Source: JAGLTN01 sp023135255 | GTDB taxonomy: Bacteria; Planctomycetota; Phycisphaerae; Sedimentisphaerales; Anaerobacaceae | DNA length: 23,420 nucleotides | Direction of reading: 5' to 3' | Assembly (NCBI GenBank): GCA_030639495.1 | Contig: DAOWCP010000035.1 | Span: 1-23,420, forward strand | Shown: piece after piece, positions 1 to 9,384 of the stretch | Layout: each line of letters begins with the position of its first letter | How positions within the stretch are numbered: position 1 is the stretch's first letter | Notes under the pieces: generated by a model | Told to the model about the DNA's origin: nothing | Database searches by the model: none | What the model saw: only the letters and a program-made list of their open reading frames with translations | Made by a program: the position numbers and the translations under genes

Positions 1-2
1 CA

Positions 3-3000
3 TGTGAAAGCAGAGTCTCTACCATAGATGAAGAATCGATAGAGATGATGTCTAAGGCAGGTGTTCGTGGTTTTTATTTTGGAGTAGAAAGTGGTTCTCA
101 GAGAATACTTGATTTACTTCACAAAGGCATTACTGTTGAACAAATCCGCAAAGCTTTTGCACTCTGTCATAAATATAATATTAAAGCTGCAGCAAGTATG
201 ATAGGTGGTATACCTGGTGAGACCGAGGAAGATATCAGGCTTTCGAAAGAGCTTCTTGAAGAAATAAAGCCAACAACAATTTGGAATAATAATTTTGTCG
301 GCATGCCTAATAGCGATCTTTACAAGCAAGTTCTCAGAGAAAATTTATATGAGATGATAGACGATAGAGGGCTTGTGTATTTGCAGGGGCATAATGGGAG
401 AGTAAAGAAGCTTTATGGCGATAGTCCATTTTATAAAAAGGCAGCTATACCCGTCCATTGCAGTGATCTTGATATGGCTGATAAACCCAAAATAAGTGTC
501 TTAATTTGTGTTTATAACGGGCAAAAGTATATTCGTAAGACATTAGAAAGTATTTATAATCAGACTCTACAAGACTTTGAGGTTATTATTGTTGATGATG
601 CAAGCAATGATGAAACTCCTGCAATCTTGCGTGAAATGAAAGACAGCAGAACTTTTATATATCGCAATGCTAAAAATCTTGGTCTTTGTAAGTCAGCGGA
701 TATCGGTTTGGGCCGGTGTAGGGGTGATCATATTGTTCAAATTAATGCAGATGATATTTCTGTTCCTGATAGATTTGCAAAGCAGCTTAAAGTGATGCAG
801 GATAATTCTGCTCATCAGGAAGTAGAACTTTATTTCAAAAATAGAGCTGATGTTGAAGACAATACTGTTGTACCTAAATTTTCAGTTGTGATGGCTAATT
901 ATAACAACGAAAAATATGTTGCTCAGGCGATAGGATCTGTTCTGGGGCAGAATTTCAAAGACTGGGAGTTGGTTGTTGTCGATGACTGTTCAACGGATGG
1001 TTCGTTGAAAGTAATTGAACCATATCTTAAAGACAGCAGGATAAAACTGATTAGGCACAATCAAAATAAGGGATATGCTGCTACACTGAAAAGTGGTATT
1101 GTTAATGTTAAATCCGAATTTTTCGGCATTTTTGACAGCGATGATGTGCTGACCGAATCTGCTGTCGAAACAATGTATAAAAGCCATATCGACAATCCGG
1201 GCTGTGGACTTATCTATTCGCAGTTTGCATATTGTGATGAAAAATTGACTCCTGAGAAAAAGGGCTACTGTGCAGAAATACCGGCCGGTAAGACTAATTT
1301 AGATATTGATATTGTGAGCCATTTTAAAACATTCAAGCTTTGCGATTATCTAAAGACAGATGGTTACGACGAGAGAGTTTTGTGTGCTGTAGATAAGGAT
1401 ATTATCTACAAGATGGAGGAAGTCAGCAAACTCAAATTTGTTGATGAGATTTTGTATTTATATAGGGTGCTGCCTGTTTCGCTGAGTCGTGGTGAAAATA
1501 ATAGCCTAAAAGCAGAGCAGTCGATGCAGAAAATAAAACAAACTGCTATTGCAAGGAGGAGATCGAAAGAACGAAATATATCTATTGGTCAAAACCAAAA
1601 TAGCAATGCCGAAGCGATTGGATGTTTTAGTGCTGCTGTTGAAAAATTGCAGGAGGGAGATTTCGTTCAGGCAGATGGTTTAATGCAGCAGTATCGCTCG
1701 AAAATAGATTACTCGAAACTGTTAACAGAGAGGATTTTGCCGGTAAAGAGTGATGTAGATGTTTCAGTGATAGTGGTAACTTATAATCGGGATCATGAGC
1801 TTGTAGAATGCCTTGAAAGCCTGTCAAAGCAGAATTGTAATGGCTATGAAGTTATCGTGGTTGATAACGGCGAAAATTTCCTGAAAGATTACAGGCAGTA
1901 TATAGATATGTATGTAAAATGTCCTGTCAATCTTAGTTTGTCTGAGGGCAGGAACATTGGAGCGTGCTTTGCAAAGGGCAGAATACTTGCTTTGTTGGAT
2001 GATGACGCACTTGTGGGCGAGAATTATATTTCTTCTATTAAAGCTGCGTTTGACAGTTATGATATCTATGGCCTGCGAGGCCAAGCCATGCCTAAAAATA
2101 ATCCGGAAGCTAACAAAGACGCGACTAACTACAATCGCGGCGACAGGCCTTTTGCGACTTATTGTGATCTGGAAGGTGGTTCTGCTTTCAGGAAAGATAT
2201 TTTTATGGATATGGGTGGGATGGATCCGCTGCTGTTTGGGTATGAAGGGATGGATTTGACGTACCGTATTATTCAGCAATATAATGTTATGAACAAAATT
2301 ATTTATTGGCCTGATACGGTAATATATCATGATGCGACAACGGGCCAGGGTGAGGATATCAAACGCAAAAGATATGAATTGATGAACGGGTATGTGAAAT
2401 TTAAACATAATTTTGATCTACATCAGCTGCGCGGTTCAATAGAATCAAGTCCTTTGCTTGTAAAGCAATCGGCGGCCCCATTCGACACCGACAGTACCCC
2501 CGTTATCCTTATTGCGTATAATCGCCCTAAACACACGCTTGAAGTTCTAAGGGCTCTAAAGCAGCACAACGTTAAAAATATCTATGTCTTCTGCGATGCT
2601 CCTAAGACAGCTGCGGACGAAAACAACGTCTCACTCGTCCGTCGACTTGTGCATTCCATAGACTGGACAACACCTAAGATAATTGAGCGCAACGAAAATC
2701 TCGGCCTGGCAAAGAGCATTACAACTGCGGTTGACCACGTGTTCGAAAAACACGACAGGCTTATTCTGCTTGAAGATGATTGCGTTCCCCAGCAGTACTT
2801 CTTTGAATTTATGCAGACCTGTCTCGATAAATACGAGCAAAACTCGAAGGTCTTTGGCATCTCCGGCTACTCTGTCCCTGTCCCCGAAAATATGCTCAAC
2901 GATTATCCACACGATCTCTATTTTTCGCCGCGTATCGGAAGCTGGGGCTGGGCTACCTGGAAACAAAAATGGCAGCACAACAATCGTGACCTCAGCCAGC

Positions 3001-6000
3001 TTGTATCCCTCTGCAACCAGAACAACATCGACCTTACTCAGGGCGGCTCCGATATCCCCGTCTCCGTCCATAATTTCTTTACCGGAAAGCTCAAAGACGT
3101 CTGGACACTTAACTGGGTACTCTCGGTTTATCTCAACAAAGGCTGTTACATCTATCCGACACATTCACATATCGTTAATATCGGTACGGATGGTTCAGGC
3201 CTGCACTGTGGAACAACTAAGAAATTTGACAGCTGCATCTGTAAAATAAAGCCTACTCGTTATCCAGATGATGTGGCCTATGATCCCAGAATGCTTGATA
3301 ATTTCAAGTCGTATTTTCAGACTAACCCGCAACTATTATCACAGGCTATCACAGGTCTTAGTTCTATCAGTTCAGCACCTACCTTGAAAGTTGCACAGAT
3401 CAGTACTACCGATAACAGAGGCGGTGCTGCCAAAGTTGCATGGATGCTAAGGCAAAATCTGGCGACTCGCAATATAAACTCACCAATGTTCGTAAAAGAC
3501 AAATTTTCATCTGAGCCAGACGTCCATGTTATCACGAATCCCACCATCGACCCAGGTCAGTTCCACGCTCAAAGTGGTTTGTTATATTACGATATAAGAT
3601 CAACCAGTGCTCTCGCCAGCAATCCCGAATTCAAATCCGCCGACATCTTCCATTTCCACAACCTCCACGGCGGATATTTCAACCCATTCGCATTGCCGGA
3701 ACTGACAAAACTGAAACCATCCGTCTGGACGCTTCACGACATGCAGGCTATTACCGGCCACTGCGCCAACGCCTTCGAGTGCGATAAATGGCAGAGGGGT
3801 TGCGGCTCATGTCCCGATCTCAGAACATATCCTGGAATCCCCGCCGATCAGACCGCAAGAATGTGGGAAGATAAACGAAAGATATATGAGCAAAGCCAAT
3901 TCGTTGTTGTTGTCCCATCGAAATGGCTCAAGTCTATTGTCGACAAGAGCATTCTCAAAGACAAACCGATTCACCTGATCTATAATGGCATTGACGAAAA
4001 TATATTTAAACCAATCGATAATGCTTTAGTCCGCCAGAAATTGAACATACCTGCCAATGCGACTGTACTCGCTTTCGTTTCTGACAAAGGTCTTGCTGAT
4101 ATAAATAAAGGTGCATCATTCGCCCTCAAGGCGTACAACTATCTCGCCGCTAAATACCCCGACCTCTATTTCCTTTCTATTGGAGGCCAAAGTCCCAACG
4201 CCCCGACCGGTAGATTTATTCAGATCCCGCATATCGAAGATGAAAAAGTCCTCGCGCATATTTATTCTGCAGCCGATTTGTTTATACTGCCGACTTTAGC
4301 AGATAACTGTCCCCTTATAGTACTTGAACTGATGGGTTGCGGCATACCCATCGTATCCTTTGACACAGGGGGTGTACCCGAACTCATCGACGACGGCCAA
4401 ACAGGACTGATCGCCCCGAGAAAAGATGCCAATACCCTGATCAAGCTTACCGAAAAACTCATCACCGACCCAAATACAAGGCACCGATTCAGTTTGGCTG
4501 CTCGGCAGAAACTCCTCAAAAAATTCACCGTTACCCATATGACCAACCAGTATGTCACGCTTTACCAAAACCTTATCAATAATCGCAAATCAAGGTCTAA
4601 GGCTGTACCGCAGCAGAAATATCTGGTTTCAGCGATAGCTTCTACTTATAATTCGGAAAGTAGTGTATTGACAATTCCATCGTATCCGGAATTATCTGAT
4701 GGGGAAGTTGATCACAGTTGCTCTGCCTTAAATACGTTTACAAATTTTCCTAACTTATCTTGGGATATTGTAAGGAAAAGAAAAAAGATACGTTTGTATC
4801 TGGGAGAAATTCCTCATATGTCAGAATATAAAGATTTAGTTGGGCTCGATCTTAGAGAAAGCTCTCCTTCTTGTATTCATCACGACATTTTGAATCCAAT
4901 ACCATTGCCTGATAACTCAGTGTATTCAATTCAATCAGAAGATGTGTTTGAACACATACCTTATAATAAGTTTATTACTGTATTAAACGAATTATACAGG
5001 GTGCTTCGACCAGATGGGTTGTTTAGACTTTCTGTTCCAGATTATAGATGCGATGTTCTTCGTGACAGATCTGTAAAAGATGCTATGGGCAATATTATTT
5101 TTGATTCTTTCGGGGGAAGGAATGCTGATGGGACTCCGGGACATCAGTGGTTCCCTATATTCGAATCAATAGATTATGCCATTCGTAATAGTTTTTTTGT
5201 TAATTCAGAAATTGAATATCTTCATTATTACAAGGAAGATGGAACTCCTGTAATGAAATATATTGACTATTCAAAAGGAATGGTAACAAGAACACCTGAT
5301 TTTGATGATCGAGTAAAAAATCCAAAACGTCCCATGTCTCTTGTTGTAGATATCTATAAGAACTGTTTTTCGGGCCAATTGGAGTATTCGACAGAAAAGA
5401 ACAAGTGGTCTCTTAAGTCAGATGTAAAAATCCAGCAAACGATGCAATCCGATTGCTTGGTCTCAGCGATAGTTTCTACTTATAATTCGGAAAATTTTAT
5501 TCAGGGCTGTCTTGAGGATCTCGTAAATCAGAGTTTGTATCAAAAGGGTAAGCTTGAAATTATTGTTGTAAACAGCGGCTCGCAGCAGAATGAAGAGCAG
5601 GTTGTAAAACAATTCCAGAAAAATTGCAGCAACATCGTTTATATAAAAACCGAAAAGCGGGAAGGAATATATACAGCCTGGAACAGGGCAGTTAAAATTG
5701 CCAAGGGTCAATTTATCACCAATGCCAATACCGATGATCGCCACCGACAAGATGCTTTGGAGATAATGTCAAATGAGTTGTTAGCGAACTCTGATGTCGC
5801 ATTGGTTTATGGCGACCAAATAGTTACTGAAACTGCTAATGATACTTTTGAAAATCATCATGGAGTGGATTTTACGCCAAGATCAGACTATAGCCATGAA
5901 AGGATGCTCTTTGGTTGCTGCGTGGGATCGCAACCTATGTGGCGGGCGAAACTGCATGAGGAGCTTGGCTGCTTTGATGAGACTTTGACCTGTGCTGGCG

Positions 6001-7166
6001 ATTGGGATTTCTGGCTTAGGATATCTGAGAAATATGATATCAAAAGAATACCAGAGTTTCTTGGCCTGTACTATCATAATGAACAGGGAATCGAACATGG
6101 CAGAAAAATTCACAGCTTGTACGAGCGATATATAGTCGGTAAGAGATTTGGAAATCCTTACATTTCGATAATACCTCTATACCAACATCATGAAAATCCT
6201 CTCGTTTCAGTTATCATGCCTGCCTATAATGCCGCGGATCATATTGAAGAAGCTATTGAAAGCGTATTGATACAAAACTATCAAAATTTTGAGCTTATGA
6301 TTATAAATGACGGCTCAACTGACAATACAGAGCAGATCGTTAAAAAGTTTGATGACCAGAGAATACGCTATTTCAGTCAGGAAAATGCGGGAGCATCTTC
6401 AGCACGCAATAATGGGATAAAAAGGTCGAATGGGAAATTTATTGTGATCCTCGACCATGACGATATGATGACACCCGATTTTATTTCTCAGCATTTAAAG
6501 GCATTTGAAGAAAATCCTCAAGCAGATCTTGTGTATTGTGACGACCGTTTGATTGACGGTAAGGGTAATCCTGTAAGGGTTATTACAAGGCCTGAATATA
6601 CTGACAGAAAGCATTTAATCAGAGATTTATTCAGATGCGGTTTTCCTGTTGTGCCTTTCTGGACGTGTATCAAAAGAGATGTTTTTGATAAGATAGGCTT
6701 CTACAATGAGCAGCTTATAATTGCTGAAGATTATGATATGATAAAGCGCTTTGTTAAACATGGTCTCATTGCTCGTCATCTTAAAGGTGACTACCATTTA
6801 CGGCGTATTGTGACAAACAGCCTATCGAGAAATCATACAGCAGCAAAGGCAAAATCCCATTTTGATGTAGTCAAAAGCTTTACTCAGTCGTTTGACTATG
6901 AACAGCTTTTCCCCGATGTGCAATGGGACAAGATTGCAGTTGAAAACAGACAGATGCACGCCAGGTTCTTATTTGCTTTGACGTTTATGGCAATAGGGCA
7001 GGATTATGTAAAAACAAACTCTCCTGTTATGGCTAAGGCTGGATTCGATTATGCTCAGCAGCAGATAGATATGTGTCTTGAAATATCGCCTGATAACACA
7101 AAAGCTCTTCAGTTGATGCAGAAATGCAAACAGATGAAATCCCAGTTTGCCGAGGCTTTGATTTGA
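3..7166 (+). CDS. Giant radical SAM / multi-glycosyltransferase / methyltransferase fusion (5' end outside window)
   Basis: The reading frame is open from the left edge, so the N-terminus is missing; an ATG at 45 lies inside a radical SAM domain and is not the start. Approximate modules by nucleotide: radical SAM C-terminal part 3-470 (GFYFGVESGSQRILDLL, GGIPGETEEDI); a half-length GT2 domain 489-810 (VDDAS, NADD); GT2 876-1500 (VDDCSTD, DSDD); a helical linker 1600-1740; GT2 1755-2430 (LLDDDA, FGYEGMDL); a GT-A-like domain 2497-3240 (LLEDDC, GSWGWATW); GT4 3384-4590 (LHDMQAITGHC, CDKWQRGCGSCP, LELMGCGIPIVSFDTGG); class I methyltransferase 4780-5260 (EDVFEHIP, LYRVLRPDGLFRLSVPDY); GT2 5455-6140 (NANTDD); GT2 6196-6840 (NDGSTD, LDHDDMM); TPR-like tail 6950-7160. 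The methyltransferase lacks the usual GxGxG loop, reading LYLGEIP. The radical SAM cysteine motif would lie upstream of the window. A cytoplasmic role in making a complex glycan is inferred. The neighbouring fliD suggests flagellar glycosylation, but acceptor and sugars cannot be read from the sequence. Confidence 0.85.
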   Translation, partial: CESRVSTIDEESIEMMSKAGVRGFYFGVESGSQRILDLLHKGITVEQIRKAFALCHKYNIKAAASMIGGIPGETEEDIRLSKELLEEIKPTTIWNNNFVGMPNSDLYKQVLRENLYEMIDDRGLVYLQGHNGRVKKLYGDSPFYKKAAIPVHCSDLDMADKPKISVLICVYNGQKYIRKTLESIYNQTLQDFEVIIVDDASNDETPAILREMKDSRTFIYRNAKNLGLCKSADIGLGRCRGDHIVQINADDISVPDRFAKQLKVMQDNSAHQEVELYFKNRADVEDNTVVPKFSVVMANYNNEKYVAQAIGSVLGQNFKDWELVVVDDCSTDGSLKVIEPYLKDSRIKLIRHNQNKGYAATLKSGIVNVKSEFFGIFDSDDVLTESAVETMYKSHIDNPGCGLIYSQFAYCDEKLTPEKKGYCAEIPAGKTNLDIDIVSHFKTFKLCDYLKTDGYDERVLCAVDKDIIYKMEEVSKLKFVDEILYLYRVLPVSLSRGENNSLKAEQSMQKIKQTAIARRRSKERNISIGQNQNSNAEAIGCFSAAVEKLQEGDFVQADGLMQQYRSKIDYSKLLTERILPVKSDVDVSVIVVTYNRDHELVECLESLSKQNCNGYEVIVVDNGENFLKDYRQYIDMYVKCPVNLSLSEGRNIGACFAKGRILALLDDDALVGENYISSIKAAFDSYDIYGLRGQAMPKNNPEANKDATNYNRGDRPFATYCDLEGGSAFRKDIFMDMGGMDPLLFGYEGMDLTYRIIQQYNVMNKIIYWPDTVIYHDATTGQGEDIKRKRYELMNGYVKFKHNFDLHQLRGSIESSPLLVKQSAAPFDTDSTPVILIAYNRPKHTLEVLRALKQHNVKNIYVFCDAPKTAADENNVSLVRRLVHSIDWTTPKIIERNENLGLAKSITTAVDHVFEKHDRLILLEDDCVPQQYFFEFMQTCLDKYEQNSKVFGISGYSVPVPENMLNDYPHDLYFSPRIGSWGWATWKQKWQHNNRDLSQLVSLCNQNNIDLTQGGSDIPVSVHNFFTGKLKDVWTLNWVLSVYLNKGCYIYPTHSHIVNIGTDGSGLHCGTTKKFDSCICKIKPTRYPDDVAYDPRMLDNFKSYFQTNPQLLSQAITGLSSISSAPTLKVAQISTTDNRGGAAKVAWMLRQNLATRNINSPMFVKDKFSSEPDVHVITNPTIDPGQFHAQSGLLYYDIRSTSALASNPEFKSADIFHFHNLHGGYFNPFALPELTKLKPSVWTLHDMQAITGHCANAFECDKWQRGCGSCPDLRTYPGIPADQTARMWEDKRKIYEQSQFVVVVPSKWLKSIVDKSILKDKPIHLIYNGIDENIFKPIDNALVRQKLNIPANATVLAFVSDKGLADINKGASFALKAYNYLAAKYPDLYFLSIGGQSPNAPTGRFIQIPHIEDEKVLAHIYSAADLFILPTLADNCPLIVLELMGCGIPIVSFDTGGVPELIDDGQTGLIAPRKDANTLIKLTEKLITDPNTRHRFSLAARQKLLKKFTVTHMTNQYVTLYQNLINNRKSRSKAVPQQKYLVSAIASTYNSESSVLTIPSYPELSDGEVDHSCSALNTFTNFPNLSWDIVRKRKKIRLYLGEIPHMSEYKDLVGLDLRESSPSCIHHDILNPIPLPDNSVYSIQSEDVFEHIPYNKFITVLNELYRVLRPDGLFRLSVPDYRCDVLRDRSVKDAMGNIIFDSFGGRNADGTPGHQWFPIFESIDYAIRNSFFVNSEIEYLHYYKEDGTPVMKYIDYSKGMVTRTPDFDDRVKNPKRPMSLVVDIYKNCFSGQLEYSTEKNKWSLKSDVKIQQTMQSDCLVSAIVSTYNSENFIQGCLEDLVNQSLYQKGKLEIIVVNSGSQQNEEQVVKQFQKNCSNIVYIKTEKREGIYTAWNRAVKIAKGQFITNANTDDRHRQDALEIMSNELLANSDVALVYGDQIVTETANDTFENHHGVDFTPRSDYSHERMLFGCCVGSQPMWRAKLHEELGCFDETLTCAGDWDFWLRISEKYDIKRIPEFLGLYYHNEQGIEHGRKIHSLYERYIVGKRFGNPYISIIPLYQHHENPLVSVIMPAYNAADHIEEAIESVLIQNYQNFELMIINDGSTDNTEQIVKKFDDQRIRYFSQENAGASSARNNGIKRSNGKFIVILDHDDMMTPDFISQHLKAFEENPQADLVYCDDRLIDGKGNPVRVITRPEYTDRKHLIRDLFRCGFPVVPFWTCIKRDVFDKIGFYNEQLIIAEDYDMIKRFVKHGLIARHLKGDYHLRRIVTNSLSRNHTAAKAKSHFDVVKSFTQSFDYEQLFPDVQWDKIAVENRQMHARFLFALTFMAIGQDYVKTNSPVMAKAGFDYAQQQIDMCLEISPDNTKALQLMQKCKQMKSQFAEALI
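4624..4659 (+). repeat. Direct repeat copy 1 (left of methyltransferase module)
   Basis: This 36-base stretch matches 5458-5493 at 34 of 36 positions by hand alignment and is in the same reading frame. It encodes the start of a GT2 domain (LVSAIASTYNSES), but the domain stops there and runs into the methyltransferase module. It therefore looks like a leftover GT2 beginning. Confidence 0.85.
5458..5493 (+). repeat. Direct repeat copy 2 (start of an intact GT2 module)
   Basis: Second copy of the 36-base repeat at 4624-4659, 834 bases (278 codons) downstream and in frame. Here it encodes LVSAIVSTYNSEN and continues into a full GT2 domain. The two copies bracket the methyltransferase module. Confidence 0.85.
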
Positions 7167-7293
7167 TATTGACAGGAATAATTTTTAGAAAAAGGTGTTG
7201 TTTTGATTTACTGTTGTTCGATAAATAGAAGTCAGAGTTATAAGCTATTTAGTTTATCGGACTAAAAAAAATGTTTTTAAAAGAGGTGCTAAA
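7167..7293 (+). other. Gap between the giant gene and fliD, with an imperfect inverted repeat
   Basis: The gap is 127 bases and very AT-rich. CGATAAATAG (7219-7228) can pair with CTATTTAGTTTATCG (7245-7259), leaving a 5-base bulge on the 3' side. The hairpin sits just before the fliD ribosome binding site. A TTGACA occurs at 7169-7174, but I see no -10 box at the right distance. CGATAA resembles the -10 half of a sigma-28 promoter, but no matching -35 is present. It is either a weak terminator for the upstream gene or a leader structure for fliD; I cannot tell which. Confidence 0.3.
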
Positions 7294-9369
7294 ATGTCAC
7301 CCATACAGCTTTCAGGTTTGAGTACGGGTCTTGATACGGAAACCCTTATTAGGCAGTTGTTGGAAATAGAGAAGCGAACTCTCTATACTTACCAGGAACG
7401 AAAAGCCAAAAGGGAAGAAAAAAGAAGTATCTACGAAAATTTTGAAACGGAATTAAAGGCTTTACAAAGTGCTGCTGCAAACCTTTCTAACATTGATGAC
7501 CTGCGTGCATTTAAAGCTACGTCAAGCGATAGTGATATTTTTACTGCTGAAGCATCCTATAGTGCTTTTGAAGGTAGTCATACGATAATAATAAATCAGC
7601 TTGCTAACAGCGAACGCTGGACTCACACAGCAGGTATGGAATATCCGGAAGATAAAGTTGGTACCGGCACATTTATATATTCGTATAACCACCGTGAAAC
7701 ATCAATACCTACTACTGCCGATACCACTTTGGAAGATCTTGTTGGTTTAATCAACAACGATGCCGACAACCCTGGTGTTACCGCAAGTTTACTTGTATAT
7801 AACGATGCTTACCATCTTGTGCTTAGCGGCAATGATGCTGGTTCAGATTATGAGATACAGATAAATGACAGTACCACGGAAGTTTGGCAATCTGATATAG
7901 CATTTACAACAGACGATGATGAAAACGCGTCGTTGAGTACACTGATAACCGATTTATCATGTTATGAAGGTACTTATGAAGGTGGCGGTAGTATTGTCAT
8001 AAGTGGCACCGATTCTGCTGGTGATGCGATTATTCCTTCTTTTGAGTTAGAAATTACCGATGACACAAAGCTTACTCATCTTATAGGTGAAATAAACGAT
8101 GTATTTGAGGGTATAGCTGAAGCAAGACTTGAAAACGGTAAGATCATCTTAGTTGCCGATGAAAGCGGAAGCAGTCTTATGACAATAGATCTGTCATTTA
8201 ATGGTTCACAGTGGGGTGCTGTTGTTCCAGAAATGGCGGTAGAAACAGAAGGAGGGACTGCCGGCACATTAAGTCTTTTTACTCAGTCAGATTTCACCGA
8301 GACACAGAACGCCCAGGATTGCCAGATTAAAGTAGATGGCTATCCACCTGAAGATCCAGGCTGGCAGGAAGGTGACCCCATGGAAAATTGGATAACCCGC
8401 AGTTCCAATACTATTGATGATGCAATTTATGGAGTGACCTTAAATTTGCATGATACAACGGATGCCGACGGCGAACAGATCAGCCTTAACAGGGATATAG
8501 AATCAGTTAGTGACAGGATGACAAAGTTGATCGAAACATACAATTCAACAATTATGTTTATAAAAGAAAATACAGGATATAATGCAGAGAACAAAGTAGC
8601 TGGTGTACTAATGGGTGATTATATAGTTTCGACAATTAGAGATCAGATACTTTCGCCAATTATGAATTACTCAAGCGGCTTTATTAGTGATAAAGATACG
8701 TTCCTGAGCCCCACTGAGATTGGCCTTGAGGTAGACAGGGACGGTATGTTAAGTCTTGATACAAATCTTTTTAGCGAAGCTGTCACGAATGATTATCTTG
8801 CTGTACTTGAAATCATTGGTGCTGATAAAAGCGGCAGCAATAGTGATGGTAGTGGTGATATAAAATTCTATGGTGCAAGCAGCCGTTATACAGACGCGGG
8901 TAATTACAATGTCAAGGTAATATATGATGCTTTGGGAGATATATCTCAGGCCTGGATCAAACTAACTACCGAAGATGAAGGCGAATATCGACAAGCTACT
9001 ATTGATAATGGTGTTATTATTGGTAACAGCGAGTTCTCCAGCAGCGGCGAACCACTTTATCCTGAAAATGCTTTACAGATTACCGCTCCAAGTACAGGAG
9101 ATGCTAGTAGCGAATTAACTGCTGTCATTAATGTCAAACAGGGCTTTACCGGGGCAATGGAAGATGCTTTGGATCGAATGCTTAAATATGAAGGCACCAT
9201 CGACATAAATCAAAATCATGTTGACACGGAAATAAAATTGCTCCAGAATAAAATCGAGCAGGAAGAAAGTCGTTTAACTAAGCGTGAAACACGGCTAAGG
9301 GCCAAGTTCGCACGTCTTGAAGCCATATTAACATCTTTGCAAGGCCAACTGGCATCTATCATTATGTAA
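7294..9369 (+). CDS. fliD: Flagellar filament cap protein FliD
   Basis: 691 residues. FliD (HAP2) caps the distal end of the filament and helps exported flagellin fold and insert. The N-terminus (SGLSTGLDTETLIRQLLEIE) is the classic FliD opening, which forms the coiled-coil leg. The C-terminus is also typical, with the GAMEDALDRMLKYEGTID region followed by a long charged coiled coil (about residues 640-685) ending in QGQLASIIM. The middle (about residues 80-600) is acidic and beta-rich, as expected for the variable exposed domains, and is longer than in the roughly 470-residue enterobacterial protein. The start is supported by AAGAGGTG at 7281-7288, five bases before the ATG. It converges with flhB, with only 15 bases between the two stop codons. 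I see no clear dedicated promoter, so it may be co-transcribed with the giant gene upstream. Confidence 0.93.
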   Translation: MSPIQLSGLSTGLDTETLIRQLLEIEKRTLYTYQERKAKREEKRSIYENFETELKALQSAAANLSNIDDLRAFKATSSDSDIFTAEASYSAFEGSHTIIINQLANSERWTHTAGMEYPEDKVGTGTFIYSYNHRETSIPTTADTTLEDLVGLINNDADNPGVTASLLVYNDAYHLVLSGNDAGSDYEIQINDSTTEVWQSDIAFTTDDDENASLSTLITDLSCYEGTYEGGGSIVISGTDSAGDAIIPSFELEITDDTKLTHLIGEINDVFEGIAEARLENGKIILVADESGSSLMTIDLSFNGSQWGAVVPEMAVETEGGTAGTLSLFTQSDFTETQNAQDCQIKVDGYPPEDPGWQEGDPMENWITRSSNTIDDAIYGVTLNLHDTTDADGEQISLNRDIESVSDRMTKLIETYNSTIMFIKENTGYNAENKVAGVLMGDYIVSTIRDQILSPIMNYSSGFISDKDTFLSPTEIGLEVDRDGMLSLDTNLFSEAVTNDYLAVLEIIGADKSGSNSDGSGDIKFYGASSRYTDAGNYNVKVIYDALGDISQAWIKLTTEDEGEYRQATIDNGVIIGNSEFSSSGEPLYPENALQITAPSTGDASSELTAVINVKQGFTGAMEDALDRMLKYEGTIDINQNHVDTEIKLLQNKIEQEESRLTKRETRLRAKFARLEAILTSLQGQLASIIM

Positions 9370-9384
9370 TCCATTCGCTGAAAT

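Noticed and set aside
7169..7225. Possible sigma-70 (TTGACA) or sigma-28 (TTCGATAA) promoter for fliD
   Set aside because: Neither has a partner element at the proper distance, so a promoter call is not supported.
8004..8019. TGGCACCGATTCTGCT inside fliD, resembling a sigma-54 promoter on the plus strand
   Set aside because: It lies in the middle of an intact coding region, the -12 part is CTGCT rather than TTGCT, and no plus-strand gene begins downstream within a useful distance.
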